Shown: positions 43,256 to 56,676 of the stretch, piece after piece
How the letters are laid out: each line of letters opens with the position of its first letter
How positions within the stretch are numbered: position 1 is the first letter of the stretch
Notes under the pieces: generated by a model
Databases searched by the model: none
What the model saw: the letters and a program-made list of their open reading frames with translations, nothing else
What the model was told of the DNA's origin: nothing
NCBI GenBank assembly: GCA_949361645.1
Contig: OX442417.1
Span: forward strand, 14,435,954 to 14,499,953
Direction of reading: 5' to 3'
DNA: 64,000 nt
Source: Spongilla lacustris
Lineage: Eukaryota > Porifera > Demospongiae > Spongillida > Spongillidae
Made by a program: the position numbers and the translations under genes

Positions 43256-45440
43256 GCCCATTCTCGCTACACTACTGAATCTTTAAATTACATGCAGTGT
43301 CTATTAAGCTAACTTCTTTCGTCTAGAAAAATTTAAGACAGAGGACAAGTGTCTGATCAGATAAGTGATAATAACTCGCTTTGCTTTGTATCTAAAGCAA
43401 TAGTTCTCTTCAACCATCTTCTATACTTCAACTGAGACAACGATCAGGTTGACAGCACCTGTCCACAAAAAGGACTAAATGTATCAAACTAGATGAACAT
43501 CTTTGTTTGCTGCTAATTTTAGCTACAGAACCTGATGAGCTCATCTGCTATCAGTCTCCACTCCTAGCCCCTTCTAAGCACTTTGACTTACGTCCATATA
43601 GCATGGTTGCAAGTTTGCATGCAATCAGTTAGTGTAAATATACACTGTACATCATGGGATGGTATATTATAACTGCAGCTAATGGTTACATTGTGCATTG
43701 GTGTTGCCAGGTACAAGCCTTTGACCACACAATCAGGAGAACATGCATGCACAATATGCACAGGAAACACACCCTTAATCACAGTTGCAATGTATGACAG
43801 GTATAGCCCACGTGGGGGGTGATCGAGTAGGGGGGGGGGGGGGGGGGGCCTGCCCCCCACTCTTGGCATATTGTTTTGGGGGGCTTAGCCCCCTCCCCCC
43901 CCACTTATTAAAAAATTAAAAACAGAAAAAGCGTCGTACATCACACAATACCTAACAAAGTGTACTCTAGGTGCATAACATCATGATGACTACATGAGAT
44001 CAACACAGCATCATCAGTACATTAGAAGACATGGTTTTGATGACAAAATATACTTTTTCCTTGCTCTAAACATTATTTCCTGTGATTAAAAAACAAGACA
44101 TTAATGTACAGTGTCAGTATGAAGAACACATATAGTTATTTTAATGTTTGTGTCACACTTTGTATGAGCAACTGAACTGAAGATGGATAGGTGGTCCAAA
44201 AGGCAAAAATGCACTTGTGTATGTGATCTCAAAAGGTCAGTATACACAGCTGCAAGCACTTTCTGATTCAACCCAACCAAATATGCATGTGCACTAACCA
44301 CTCATCTCCAAAGTGGAAGAGAAATATAATGCATGTAGCTAAGGACCAATACACAGCCTGACAGAGAAGTGGGTCCACCACTGCTAGTGGGCCCCTCATA
44401 GGAAATCAGGACTACCATATGGTGATAATATAACTGACTCAACCATTATTACATAACACAGAAAACGGTGTCTAGCTGCAAGCAAAATGAGGGGTGAGGA
44501 GGTGTATACAAATCTAAACATTATACAATGTAGCGGCTATATAAATATTAGAGGTGTGTTCATTACAACATGTTCACATCTTAGAGGTGTGCTCACTACA
44601 ACATGTTCACATCTTAGAGGTGTGCTCACTACAACATGTTCACCAGTATCTTAGTATAGACACGCGAAAAATATTTCTCTCCGATACATTTATGTACCTA
44701 CTCAGATACGTAAATGTATGTGCAGTTGTTACAATGGATTGGATATTTTGTTACTGAATGAGACTTCTTCTATTCCCTTCACACATCAGCAAATATTCTT
44801 TTCCATCCCATCAACTAATGATTTTACGATACCTCCCATCCCCCCTCCCCCCCCCCCCCCCCCCCATCAAATATGCACACTCTAAAAATGAATACACATC
44901 ATTCCCAGTGCTAACTGCTAGCTGTGCTGCCAATGTGCTTTTCTGTCATTTTGGCTCAATTGTCCACCTATTCCGGTACACATGTATACATATATACCAG
45001 TAATAATAATCAGAAGCAATGTAAGTGCCAATTAGTACTATAATTATAGTATCATAATAATAATTATAATTAATGTAGGACAGCATATTGAGCCAAGAAC
45101 CAGGCAAGGGTACCACACTCACCTGAAAGCACACAATGTACCTATTCCCCTTCACTTCTCTTCTCGTCGTGTGGAGGTATCTGGCCAGGAAGTACCTCTT
45201 GGTCTGGGTTAGTGACTGGCCTCGCAGTCCTGTGCCTCCATCTTGGATCTACATTCATGTGGTTACATGAAGGTCGGCACATGTTATGTGACCTGGACAG
45301 ACTTCAGCTGTACCTTCAGTATAGCCCACCATGTGGCATTGTTATCTTGAGCCACCTGCATGTTTTTTGAGGGGAAGGAACAAAAATAGAGGGAGCGTGA
45401 ATCATGTATATTGAATTAGTACAAAGCAGGGGGTAATGAT
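43256..45440. other. non-coding with a 33-bp triplicate
   Basis: No gene recognised. Three copies of TTAGAGGTGTGCTCACTACA + ACATGTTCACATC occupy about 44548-44646. The block GATCAGGTTGACAGCACCTG at 43450 resembles 60409-60453, immediately before the duplicated exon segment. A C/G-rich patch at 43810-43905 resembles a hAT subterminal block. Confidence 0.5.
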
Positions 45441-47244
45441 TATGCTCTACCTTCAGCCTGGCAGGGGTGGCTGCGGAGTCCATTATTCATGGTCTGAGGG
45501 TGACATGGGAGAACAGTGATGGCCTTGACTTTGGGTGCTGTTGGATGAGTGATTCAGTTTATTTCCAGGAATTTACGAGTGGGCCAAGTGGTGTTATTCT
45601 TCATCATCTCATCTTTTCTACAACAATTGGGTCATTTCATCCTAATCTGCAGCTGGAGCTCAGCAAGGAGACCCGCTGGGTCCACTTCTTTTTTACCTTG
45701 TGCTACACAAGCCAGTGATGAAAATAGAAACACATAATGCCAACCTATTAGCCAATTGCTGGTTATTGATGATGGTTGTGTTGTGGGTACACCTGGGCTT
45801 CTTGCAGTAGTCATTAAGCTGATCCAATCTGATGGTCCAATACTGGGTTTGCATATTAATTTGGAAAAATCTGAGGTGGTTTATTTGAACAAAAAGGTTG
45901 AATCTGATGATTTCTTTCCAGAACAGATATCAAAACATGATAACTCTGATATTGAGGTACTTGAGGGTACCTGTTGGATCAGCAATCCATACATTGGCTT
46001 TTTTACAACACAAAGTGGAGAAGGTCATTAGGCTTATGGAAAAACTAGAACAACTTGACGACCCTCAAGTGGCATACACTTTATTGAGAACTTGTGTTTC
46101 TTTTGGTAAATTTTGTTATTACATCAGAACAATTCCACCATCTCTGGTAATGGAAGCAGCATTATCTTTTGATAATTGTGTGCGATCGTGTTTTCAATCA
46201 ATCCTCTCCAGCAATCTTCCTGATAGTCAATGGATGCAATGTACCCTTGATCTTAAGCATGGTGGTTTTGGTCTGAGAAAGGTCAGTGAGCATGCAAATG
46301 CTGCTTACATTGCATCAGTGATCTCCAACTCTTCCACAATCATATTTGCAGGAATGCGCCTTCAGGTGAATGTGCTCACCTAAAGAAAGCTGTTGAAGAT
46401 TACAACCTCACTGTTGGTCTGTCAGATGGTTTGTGCACTCGTTTTCCAGTTGTGGCAACACAAAAGAAACTGTCATCCACCATTGGATGATATGCATTAT
46501 AAAACTCTGTTCCAGTCGACTCCACTTCCAGTTGACAGAGCCAGACTAACAGTAGTCTCTGCTCCACATGTTTCAGCATGGCTATCAATGATTCCAAATG
46601 AACAAATTGGTCTAACACTTTCACCACATGAATGGAGAGCTGTAGCTAGATGGTGGTTGGGGGCAGATGTTTTTAGTTTTTTACTCCAAGTGTCCATTTT
46701 GCCATCATGACCAAGGCAGGTCTGGGCACCATGCAACTGTTTGTAAAGTGAATGGCGATCTAAGCAGACGTCACAACACTATTCGCAATACAATTTTTTG
46801 CATGGCTTCTCAGGCAGCCCGTTCAACTCATCTGGAGAACCATACATTCTGCCTGGTATCAAGTGGAAACCGGCCGATATTTATGTTCCCAACTGGTCTA
46901 GAGGTGAACCTTTAGCAATGGACATCACTGTTGTCAGCCCTACACAGGTTCATCTTTTAGAATACCACCGTACACAGTCTGAACAACTTTGTGCTGCTCA
47001 TTGGAGAGAGGAACAAAAGAGGAAGAAGTATGAACAAAGTTTAGATGCTGAACATATACTTTTTGTTCCTTTGGCTGTTGAGTCTTTGGTGGTTGGGGCA
47101 CAGCTAGTGTACCAATTTTCAAGACCCTCTGGCCAGAATGGTGGCCAACAAATCAGATCAGCCAGCCTCATCAGTATCTTGCTGGCTATATCAAAGGCTA
47201 GCCATTGCATTGCAGAAGAACAATGCATGTGCAATGATTGCTAG
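45441..47244 (+). pseudogene. reverse-transcriptase relic (non-LTR type)
   Basis: Recognisable RT blocks are spread over several frames. The AGAQQGDPLGPLLF motif lies at about 45656-45697 (in a frame different from the longest open one), then LLVIDDGCVVGTPGLLAVV at about 45750-45810 in place of the Y.DD box, then LGLHINLEKSEVVYL. Later come CPFCHHD.GRSGHHATVC (zinc-binding), PADIYVPNW, LAMDITVVSPTQ and FVPLAVESLVVG, ending at a stop at 47244. The C-terminal part matches the fragment at 14964-15245 in style. There are several frameshifts and stops, so it is inactive. The exact clade is not determined. Confidence 0.75.
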
Positions 47245-48535
47245 GCAGCCTCTTGCTTAGTAGTGTAGTTTATTGTGTTTTTCTTTTTTTTGTGCCTCAA
47301 GTTTTGTGTGCATCTAGTATATAAAAATATTCATTTGTGCTTTGCTTGTAACCCTTGTATTGTATTCAGAATTATATATGTGTATCAATTTCATATTTAC
47401 TAATATTCGCCATTTGTGTACAAGTAAAACTTCAACATGGAGGGAATGCTATGTCAAACGTACAGGAAAAATACCAACATATCATGACTTAGTACATGTA
47501 TAGTATAGGTTGCAGATACATGGCCATTAGATACATTTTACCACTGGTAATCACATTGAGTGGAATACATGCATGTAACGCATTGTACTATTTCTTCACT
47601 TTATGTAGAAAAGACGAATATGCAACTAATGTGGAGGCATTACTCTTCAGGCTATGATCTATTGATCTCAAGATATTTCAGTCTTTCGTATGAGATTTCC
47701 GCCATGCATTAAATCAACAAATGTTCACCACTCATAAAGGAGTTTTGATACAAAATGCTCGTGCACGTGTGTGAATATTGGTGTCAATGAGCATTTCAAG
47801 AACGACAGCTTTGACAACGAAGGAGCTACTGAGTACAGGCGTCAACGCGTTCCCGTGTACTAGCTAGCAGCCATTGTGCGATACGGTATTTGATAGTACC
47901 ATCGTTTTGTACACAGCAAGTCTACATTAGGATTGTCAGTATAAGGGTTTCCAGCCTTGTCGTATATACAAAATAAAATGTTATGAGGGGACAGTTTGCC
48001 CTAGTATAGTTTGTCGATTGTACACTAGTGCAGAATGTCCTGGGAAGGGGGGGGGGGGGGGGGGGGGGGGGGGGGTGGGAGGAGGAACTCTGTTGATTCT
48101 TCAGAACTAAGTATGTGATGGTCATGAAAGTGATGATGCATGATATGATGATCGAGGATTGTAACAACAATGTACATGTATCTACTATTTGTCACCCATG
48201 CAGGATATTCTATGGTGATTTTAAAAGGCCTTGTGCAGCAAGATGCACGTAACAGCAGAATTCAGTGAAAAGATGACGATAATTAAAATTAATATCTGTG
48301 ATTTTAAATATACTGCAAGGCTATGTACCTACAAGCTGGCATCCAGCCGGCTTGTCATAACTGCTGTCCATGTATGCTGAAACAATCACCTACAATTTAT
48401 CACCACGGGAGCAATAAAAACTATGCTTTATCCAGTGCATGTTGCTTGCCAAGCAGCATGCATGCATCATATGATTGGACAGCAATGGAGGGAAAGAGCT
48501 TCCCAAGTCTACTGTATGAACATTACAGCTTTTTT

Positions 48536-48576
<41 letters not shown>

Positions 48577-48675
48577 CGTATACGGTATCGTCTAAAATAA
48601 TTAACCATCCAGTACAGTCCTCCTGTATAAATTTATAAACCCCAAGCTTACCTGCATGTAGTAAGGTACTGGAGA
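47245..48675. repeat. non-coding with two long poly-G tracts
   Basis: G runs at 48047-48075 (29 nt) and 48538-48576 (39 nt, the longest homopolymer in the window). No gene recognised between the RT relic and the GTPase gene. Confidence 0.8.
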
Positions 48676-49696
48676 ATGACTAACGGGAACAAAGACGTTG
48701 TTTTATTTGGACTAAAGGGCGATGGCAAGTCACACGTTCTTAGTTGTTTCCACTTAAATGGAGGAAGATCGCATTTTGAAGCATTGCAGAAAGAAACTAC
48801 TCGTGTTTTTCGATATCCAGCAATAGTCAATTGAGAGCCACAACGTAGCATTCTATGACACACAAGGCTATTCTCAAGATACGGAGGACATTGTTTCTGA
48901 AACCAAATTTTTTAGAAATGATCCAGTGGACTTAATATTGCTGTGCATGAAGATGAACGTAGACAAAGATCCAGCGACTCATGATTACTCAAACACCAAG
49001 CGCATCTTCTCCCTTCTAAATTCCGCATCAGCAGATGGTGAAAATATCTGGGAAAATGTTATTGTTGTTTTAACATTTGCAAACGAATCCAAGTTATCAA
49101 CACAAGCTTATAAATCCAGAAAAGAATGTATAATTAAGCATATCAGAGACTGCATGCATAGTATTTAGACATGCAAAGACTGTAAAAGTGATTCCTGCAG
49201 GGCAGAAGGACAGTAATCTGTGTGACGAAAGATGGTTTAGTTGCTTAACAGAAACGATCAATAAGCATTTGAGCTCTCCTCATAGGAAAGTGAAACTTAC
49301 AACCATGCATCATGCCCAGAGAACACAAAACCCTAGCTCACAGAGAACACAAGACATCTCAACTGCGCACGCTGCATCACCAATAATCCTGGAAGTAAAA
49401 AACCTTCAAGATGTACGCGCCGAAATAGAAGCAGTCACTCCGAAATGGAAAAGTCTTGCGCTTGCACTAAAGGGCTTGAATATACAAAAGTAATGGAAAT
49501 CGATAGTGGAAGACGAAGTCCAGCAGACTGTCTAATGGATGTAATACACCTGTGGCTTAGTCAGGCATATGATACGACAAAATACGGAAAACCTAATTGG
49601 GAAGCATTGTGTCGAGCGGTGTCATCTTCGGTTGGTGGAAACAATCCTGCCCTCGCTCAGAAGATTGCTTATAAGTATAACATCCAAGCACAGTAA
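48676..49696 (+). pseudogene. AIG1/IMAP-type GTPase with C-terminal Death domain
   Basis: From ATG 48676 the frame reads DVVLFGLKGDGKS, a P-loop, and stops at 48832. Dropping one base at that point restores NVAFYDTQGYS (G3 motif), DLILLCMKMNV and NVIVVLTFANESKL (G4-like). A second shift near 49160 leads to KVIPAGQKDSNL and RWFSCLTETI, as in IMAP GTPases. The C-terminus is a Death-like domain: VKNLQDVRAEI, WKSLALALKGL, a third shift near 49480, then CLMDVIHLWLSQ, PNWEALCRAVSS and NPALAQKIA; stop at 49694. Three single-base shifts make it either a pseudogene or a gene damaged by consensus errors; few substitutions in motifs favour recent damage. No introns seen. GTPase-Death architecture suggests immune or apoptotic signalling. 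Confidence 0.75.
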
Positions 49697-51630
49697 ACAA
49701 TGAAGGGACGGTCTTGTATTCGACATGAAATGCACGTAAGCTTAAGTCAAGCTCGACTTCACAAACTGAATTGAACGCGCTATCAGATGCCAAACTGATC
49801 ATGAACTGTTTCTCTCCGAGGCTTATGTAAATGCCATGACAAAAACATGCGTACATTGTATACATGCAGTTTTGTTATAGAATGAGTCTTCTATCAAAAT
49901 TCACGAATGCAATGATCCTTTTGCGCTCGCGCGTGGACATATACAATTGCAAAGTCAAAGAAGAATGCATGCAATGGTTGCATTTGTACACATCAGTTGT
50001 TATGTATTAGCTACGTGATTACAATATATACGTTGGGTATAAAATAGTGGCGATGAGGGTGGGATGACAGAGAACGTGGGATTCGAAGTATCTCGCAACT
50101 CAGAACCATTTGACCCCACGCTAGAGAGAAAAGACTATACAAAGGATTTGTTTTCAACTGTATAGCACCTTACAATCAATCACGTGAAGAGACAGTGAGG
50201 TTATTCATATTATACCTTTTCATTTCCTTTGCAATATCACATGTCCCATGCACAGCCACACAGAAATCCATGAGAACCCATCTGTTGGCTTGTCTAAAAT
50301 ACATGTGTATTTCCTTGAAGGATGAATGAAACATCTGTTGTGCATGTCCCCGTGTACTTTCATATTGTATGTTAAATTTAATGCCAACTGCTGCTGCCTG
50401 AGGCTGGAGTGAATAGTTAGGATCTCTGCACGCAGCAAATTCTGACACATGAAGCATGCGCGCAGGGTTTTTTTTTGTGATACTGATCATTTTATACAAG
50501 CATGCATTTCATTGAAATGTGAGCCTTACAGATCTAGAGCAATTTACTAATTTAATTTACTAGCTAGCAATAGCTAGTAAATTAACTACACTGTACCCTA
50601 TGCAAATGGCAATAAGCATGCATATATTTTGTACACTCGCACTGTTTTCGTCAGATCAATAGATCACATGCATATGCGTGCATCTTCATGCATGGCCGTA
50701 GTCAAGAATAAAAATTTTGGTGGGGGGCTATTCATGATATAGGAAAGGAGGGGGGGGGGGGGAAGCTACACGGTGCTGTTCACCAACTTATTTGTTTGTT
50801 GTGCGCAGGAACTCCCCTGGAAGAAAAGAAGGACTGGCACTTAAATTGTGTGAATTCTCGAATGTACATGTGCATGTATATATGCATGTACAAATGAAAC
50901 AAAAGTTCCATTGGCCAAATACAGTGTGCATTGGCGACTTGAATTATGGTTTACAAACTCATTTGCCACTGCGCGAAGGTCTAGTATATCTGTGTCTTCA
51001 TTATGCACATGTAAATGCACGCCTGCACCAGTTTAACCGAATCTGCTTTCAAGTGGAAAGATAATCATTAGGAAATTCCAAATTGTGATGTTTTAACTTC
51101 CTCTTGGCCTAAGCCGGGCTTAGCCTAAGGCTGCTTTGTAACGTATTTCAAAATATTAAACAATGTGTTCGTACAGTAAAGTTGGGCACCATCGAACACA
51201 GTACAGAACATCTAATTTGCACGTGAGATATACATGTATAAGCCCCAAATATTATATATATATATAATTTTGGGGGGGGTTGAGACCCCCCAACTCCCCC
51301 CCCCCCCCCCCCCCCCCCCCCCCATGGCTACGGCCTTGATCTTCGATTCACAGTGGGAAAAACTTATAATCAGCTAGTAGTATGCGCACGCAATGTCGCA
51401 GACATGCTCACGCAATAATGAAATACATGTGTATTATATCGATCCGATCTCATTATTCAGTACAATGAACTTTACAAGTGCATAGGACATTTCAGTTCAG
51501 CATCAAGATTTGTACGGTTGTCCCCCCCCCCCCCCCCACACACACACACGCAAAATGCCCCATGGGGAAACACTGGTGCCTATGGTAGGACATATATGCC
51601 TATAGAGCTCTAGGCATAATTGTCCGGGGG
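49697..51630. other. non-coding; possible small hAT-type element
   Basis: No gene recognised. At 50692-51337 the ends read TGGCCGTAGTCA and (inverted) AGGCCGTAGCCA, with a G tract (50750-50762) and a C tract (51296-51323) just inside, as in the 12613-15871 element. It could be a non-autonomous relative. No clear duplication found. Another C run lies at 51522-51537. Confidence 0.45.
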
Positions 51631-51633
51631 ACA

Positions 51634-53400
51634 ATGGTGCCTAGGAACAGATGTCTGGGGGGACATTTTGCGGGGGGGGACTACCATGCCTACGACAACG
51701 GTTACTGGCAAAAACTTGCAATTTTGGCACTATCTCTACGAGATCAGTTCATATGCGGACTAAAATTAAGTCCCACTAATACAACGAGAACTGTTGTTCG
51801 CACGAGAATTATAACTGTCTCCCAGGCATTGGAAAAGGACGGTCGATGGAAACTGTGCTCAAGCTAGGAGTCCGCAAACTTTTCGCCAGGATAAGGACAG
51901 CTAGTGTTGAACCGCGCAGAGTGTACACAAGGCCAGGGCAGTATGCACAAGTTAACTAAGGATCCACAACTTTCATGTTATCGCTGTGGGTGTCCTCAGA
52001 CAGCTGATACCATAGAAATAGGAGGTTCCATAATTCTGGTAAGATGAGACATATCACAAGAGTGTGTAAGCTAGGGTAGCTGAAGAGGCAAAACGACTGC
52101 AAGCAAAGGAAAGATGGGCGAAATGCACCTTGTTGAATGAAGCAGACTCAGACAGCCAAGGCCTATAGTGATGACGAAGGTATTTGTGCAGAGATTCACA
52201 AAGTAAACTCCAAGAGTCGATGAGGAAACTAGTAGTAAAACTTGAAGTTATTGGTAGTGACATTGACATTAAAGTACATGGTCCACACAGGAGCATTTTC
52301 TACATGCAATTCCACATATATGTGAATGCTTAGTATGACACCCATCCGGCCATCCAACAATCTTCATTTATCCTTCGACAGTATATGATGGCAGCATGTT
52401 AGTACCTAGCAAATGTGTCCCTGGGGAAGCGATTGAAACAGGTCGTTTTATTACGTGTTGTAAAAAATGCAGCTTCCCCTTTTAGGTCACGAGTGGCTAT
52501 GCATGCAAGTTACACCTATATAAACTGGCCAAAGATGCTGCCTTCTCTTGTAGATGGAGATCCCAGAATACACACACTACACATGGCCAGTTGGATGAAT
52601 TAGTTCCCCGATGTGCTGGAGAAGGGCCTGGGGGCCGGCCGGACATCTGAGAAAGAGGCAAGCATTGAGCATCGAGCGGCACAGCCAAAATTTTGCATGC
52701 AAGTATAGATCCATACAATTTGCTCTAAGGGCTCAGGTGGAGGAAGCGCTACGTCAGCAAGTGGAGGATGGTGAACTTAAACCTGTTTAACAAAGGGACT
52801 GGGCAGCCCCTATTGTTGTTGTGCAGATTTCTAAGTAACTATAAATCCTCAATTATGCCCACTGGGGCCAGGTATTTCCACTGCCGAAAGCGTATGAGGT
52901 TTTCTCCACCCTTGCTGGGAGTGAATCTTTTACCATGCATGCAAGATGGACATAGCTTGTGCATTTAAGCAGATGGAAGTTGAGGAGAAGAGCCAACAGA
53001 TAATGAAAATAAAGTTTCAGTTTCAGAGACTACCGTTCGGTGTTGCTATATATCATACCTTCTCTTGCTACACTCTATACGTTGTTACGGAAGGAGTCGA
53101 AATGGATGTGGTCTCCGTCTAAGGAGCAGGAACTGGCAGTCAAGTCTGCCTGAGATATGATCAGCAAGGCCACGGTTTCAGTACAATGTGACCCCACCAG
53201 ACCTATCGAGGTGTATTGTCAGTTGGTGTGCTTCCAGCTATATAGGACACTGTCTCAGGCTGAAACAAATTATGCTCAGATCAAGCGTGCATGCATGAAG
53301 TGCGCACTATAGCAATCATTTATGTTTGGAAGAGAATTTATACTAGTCACAGATCATTGCCCCCATCTCTGGCTGCAGCAAGGATCGATGCAGCATTCTG
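51634..53400 (+). pseudogene. Ty3/gypsy retrotransposon relic
   Basis: In order and across frames: a Gag-like stretch LRDQFICGL and VSQALE (51740-51840); a zinc-knuckle remnant SCYRCG then HNSGKMRHITRVC (about 51970-52070); DWAAPIVVVQISK (about 52798-52836), PLPKAYEVFSTLAG and, after a shift, DIACAFKQMEVEEKS with FQRLPFGVA (52860-53050), the RT region; then RTLSQAETNYAQIKRA and FILVTDHCPHL (53245-53370), the RNase H region. Stops and shifts are numerous. No long terminal repeats were identified. Confidence 0.8.
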
Positions 53401-55250
53401 GACCACTTTTGGCAACCCGGACCTCGGTCGGATCAATTTTGGCAGCGAAAAGTGGTCCGCCTTGACCACTTTTTGCCCGGACCAATTTTCGCGTGACAGG
53501 GTCAGCAAGTTATCATTCCATTGAGCCTGCTAGTTTACGTGGAATGCATGGCTTTGATCAGAATGATTATAGTACGGGGTTGCCGGTTTGCCGCCATAAT
53601 ATCTAACCGTCGCAACAATTAACGTATATCGCGTACCTAGATATTCTCATGCAGGGGGACAATTTTTCCATTCTGTAACATTTTTTCAAATGAATACACT
53701 TCTAAATGAGTTTATGAATATACAGTGACTAAGGTAGGCAAATACGAACTGCATTATTAAAATTTGATTACCTATATCAATTCAAAAGATAAAATCAAAT
53801 AACTTGCAATTAATTAATGTAACACAATAATGTACTACAACTTTTATTAAGTGCGTGATTTATAAACTGCAGATAAACTTTGATGGATGTTTGAAAAAGT
53901 ATGAATTAAATTTCATTGGCGTTTTACTAGTAAATAAACTTGAAAATGCTAAAAGCTAAAGACCACTACAATTTAATGAACTTTTAGGTTTAATAACTTA
54001 CCACTATATAATTCAATTACTTCATTTAATAATTGAATAATTAGTAGTGGTGATTAAAATTAGTTAAACCTTAGCAGCTTTAACCTTCATAACTTATAAG
54101 CAAATTATGGTTTTAAAATGATGATAACTCACTATTTAACTCAGTAACTTGATATCAATGCTGTTCCACTGCATATTCAGATCTTCCATTACTTATTAAA
54201 CCTAATTATCTCTAATCTTGAATAATTTTGATAATCGAGGGTTTTGAATATTTTGATAATCAAGGGTTTTGATATAATTACTTCACCGCTCAGAATAATC
54301 GAACTGGTAGTATTTGCCAAAGAACTGTAACATACGTTCAAGAAATCAAATGGTTAGTTAACCTTAATCTTGAGTTATAGTGATTTACAAGCGTTGCGGT
54401 ATAATACAGGGTGTCCACGAATGAACGCAACGCTTTTGATTGTGAATAACTTTTGATAGGATGGAGCAAAAAATCTGGTATTTTGACACAAAGTTGGTCG
54501 GTTTCCTCAAATTTTTTTCAATTAATTTAATTAATACATTATTAATAATGCTAATTAATTTTAATAAGCACAAGAAATTAACTCATTTATAAGTTCGTCT
54601 GTGTTCAGGTATCGGTTGTGAAGCTTCGATCAAAATATTGGATTTTTTTCCACCTACTAAACTGAAACTACGATCCACTGCCTATTTTTCTTCGCATACG
54701 CATGCGCACAAGACCTCGTCCTAAGACTTAATCTCGTGATTAAATCGCTGTTATAGTCACGTGATAATACGGAGACCTGATGCCCCACCTTTTAGTGGAT
54801 GTCACATCACGTGATACAATTCGAAGGTGGATGCAACTCCGTATGCCCCACCCCTTCGTGGGTGTTGCGAGTCCTCTTTTAATTAGCCTTCCTCTATCCA
54901 TGTTTACAAGCATCGAATGTGGTGCGCCTCAATTAGCACAATCGCACAGAGAGGCAATGAACGGTGTGGTACGTACGGATTGATATGCGGTGCCATTCTG
55001 TGAGTTAGTGAATCTGAGACGCACACACGCGGGTTAGTAGACACGCAAGAATGAAATGTAAGAATTGATCACATACCTTCCAGCTCTCTCAGAGCTAATA
55101 ATAGCCTATACCAGCATCTCAAGCAGCACGCAGTAACTTGTGCGCAGACCTGATTTTGTCTCATAGCTAGGCTACATGTATATCGTTGTGTCTACGGCTT
55201 AAAGAATACTTTTGTGTCATGTGAGTGCCATTTATGGAAGCCTCGTACCA
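53401..55250. other. AT-rich non-coding with short repeats
   Basis: No gene seen. GACCACTTTT/AAAAGTGGTC words recur in 53398-53500. ACAGGGTGTCCACGAATG at 54405 resembles a transposon terminus but has no partner that I could find. A CCCCACC..TTCGTGG/TTAGTGG repeat lies at 54783-54862. Confidence 0.4.
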
Positions 55251-55259
55251 TCCATATGT

Positions 55260-56613
55260 GAAGGGTCAGTGAGCATTCAAGCCTCCATCTAAGGGTATGC
55301 TTTCATTTAAATTGTAACGTTGTGTGTTATTCCTTCAGTAAAAAATAACGGAATAGATATGGGGAAAGTTCCAGTTTTAAAGAAAGACCTGTGTGCTTTG
55401 CAATCATGATGTGAGCTACCCTTAATTATTGCTGGTTTTAGATGATAGTGTGCATAAATTCTGTTACTTAGGGTCAATTTATTTTAAAGCACCGACAAAT
55501 GTTACAAACCTCCAGCAAGGTTTTAGATGATTTGTTTAAAGAGAAGCTGTGCTTTACTTTCAATGCTCCCTTGTTTGACGCTCGTGTATGGATGATATCA
55601 TGGAATGTGTGATATCTGTTACTTTATGCTTGACAGCCTAATATTGCAACCTACCAGTTAGGATTGGGGAAAGATGAATCATGTAGGGACAGACTGTAGT
55701 ATTTAAGTGAGTCGTGTTTTTATGTTAGGGGCCGATGCTTTCATTTTAGAGTATCATCTTATGTATCAAGATGACTTCATGGAAAGAGTACTAGTGCCAT
55801 TTAAAGATAGGGTGTGCTTTAATTTCAATGCATAACACATGGGTAGGCTCTCGTATTTAGGAAATGCCTATAGATCTAGTTGTGATTTGAAGAATTGCTC
55901 TAGTATCAACTTCCATCGTGATGTGGGTGGCTAGTTCCAGATCATGTTGTTCTTAAATTATGCTTTAACAGACTCCTTTGTTATGTCACAGTGTTTTAAA
56001 GCATTGAGTAATGTTTACAGCTTCCAGCAAGGTTTAAAATGTTTGGGAAGATAGCTGTGTCTTAAGACAACAATTACATGCATCATGTTGTGATCCTAGC
56101 TCTTAGCTACATGTAGTTCTCAGATGTTGCTATAATGAAATGGACTTTAGGAGATCCCTGTTGTGATGTTGCAAGCCTCCTGCTAGGTTTTAGATGGTTG
56201 GATATAAGTGTGGTGCATGTCCTTACATCAATAATATTGTGAGACTTTTAGCTACTCAGTACTGCGTCACCAAGTCAATGTAAAGTACTCTCTGCTTTAA
56301 GAGACTCAGGTGTTACATGTGTATGTGTGCTTAGAAAAGCTCTGTGTTCTTGAAAATGTATGTTAAAGTTACAAATTACATATGTAGGAACTGTAGAGTA
56401 TTGGCTGTTTTAAGAAAGAGATGTTGTGAGCAATTTAGCTAATTTCAAGTTCCCTGGACATTGTGCATGCATGTTATCTGAGGGTATGCTTTAATTTCAT
56501 ACCATCTAGTTATGTGTTTGCACACAAAAGGGTTGAGCATACTGTTAAAGTATGCACTTGAAAAACTTCTGGCTTAATGAGGTGTGCTTTTATTCAAATG
56601 TTGTGAGCTTCAT

Positions 56614-56676
<63 letters not shown>

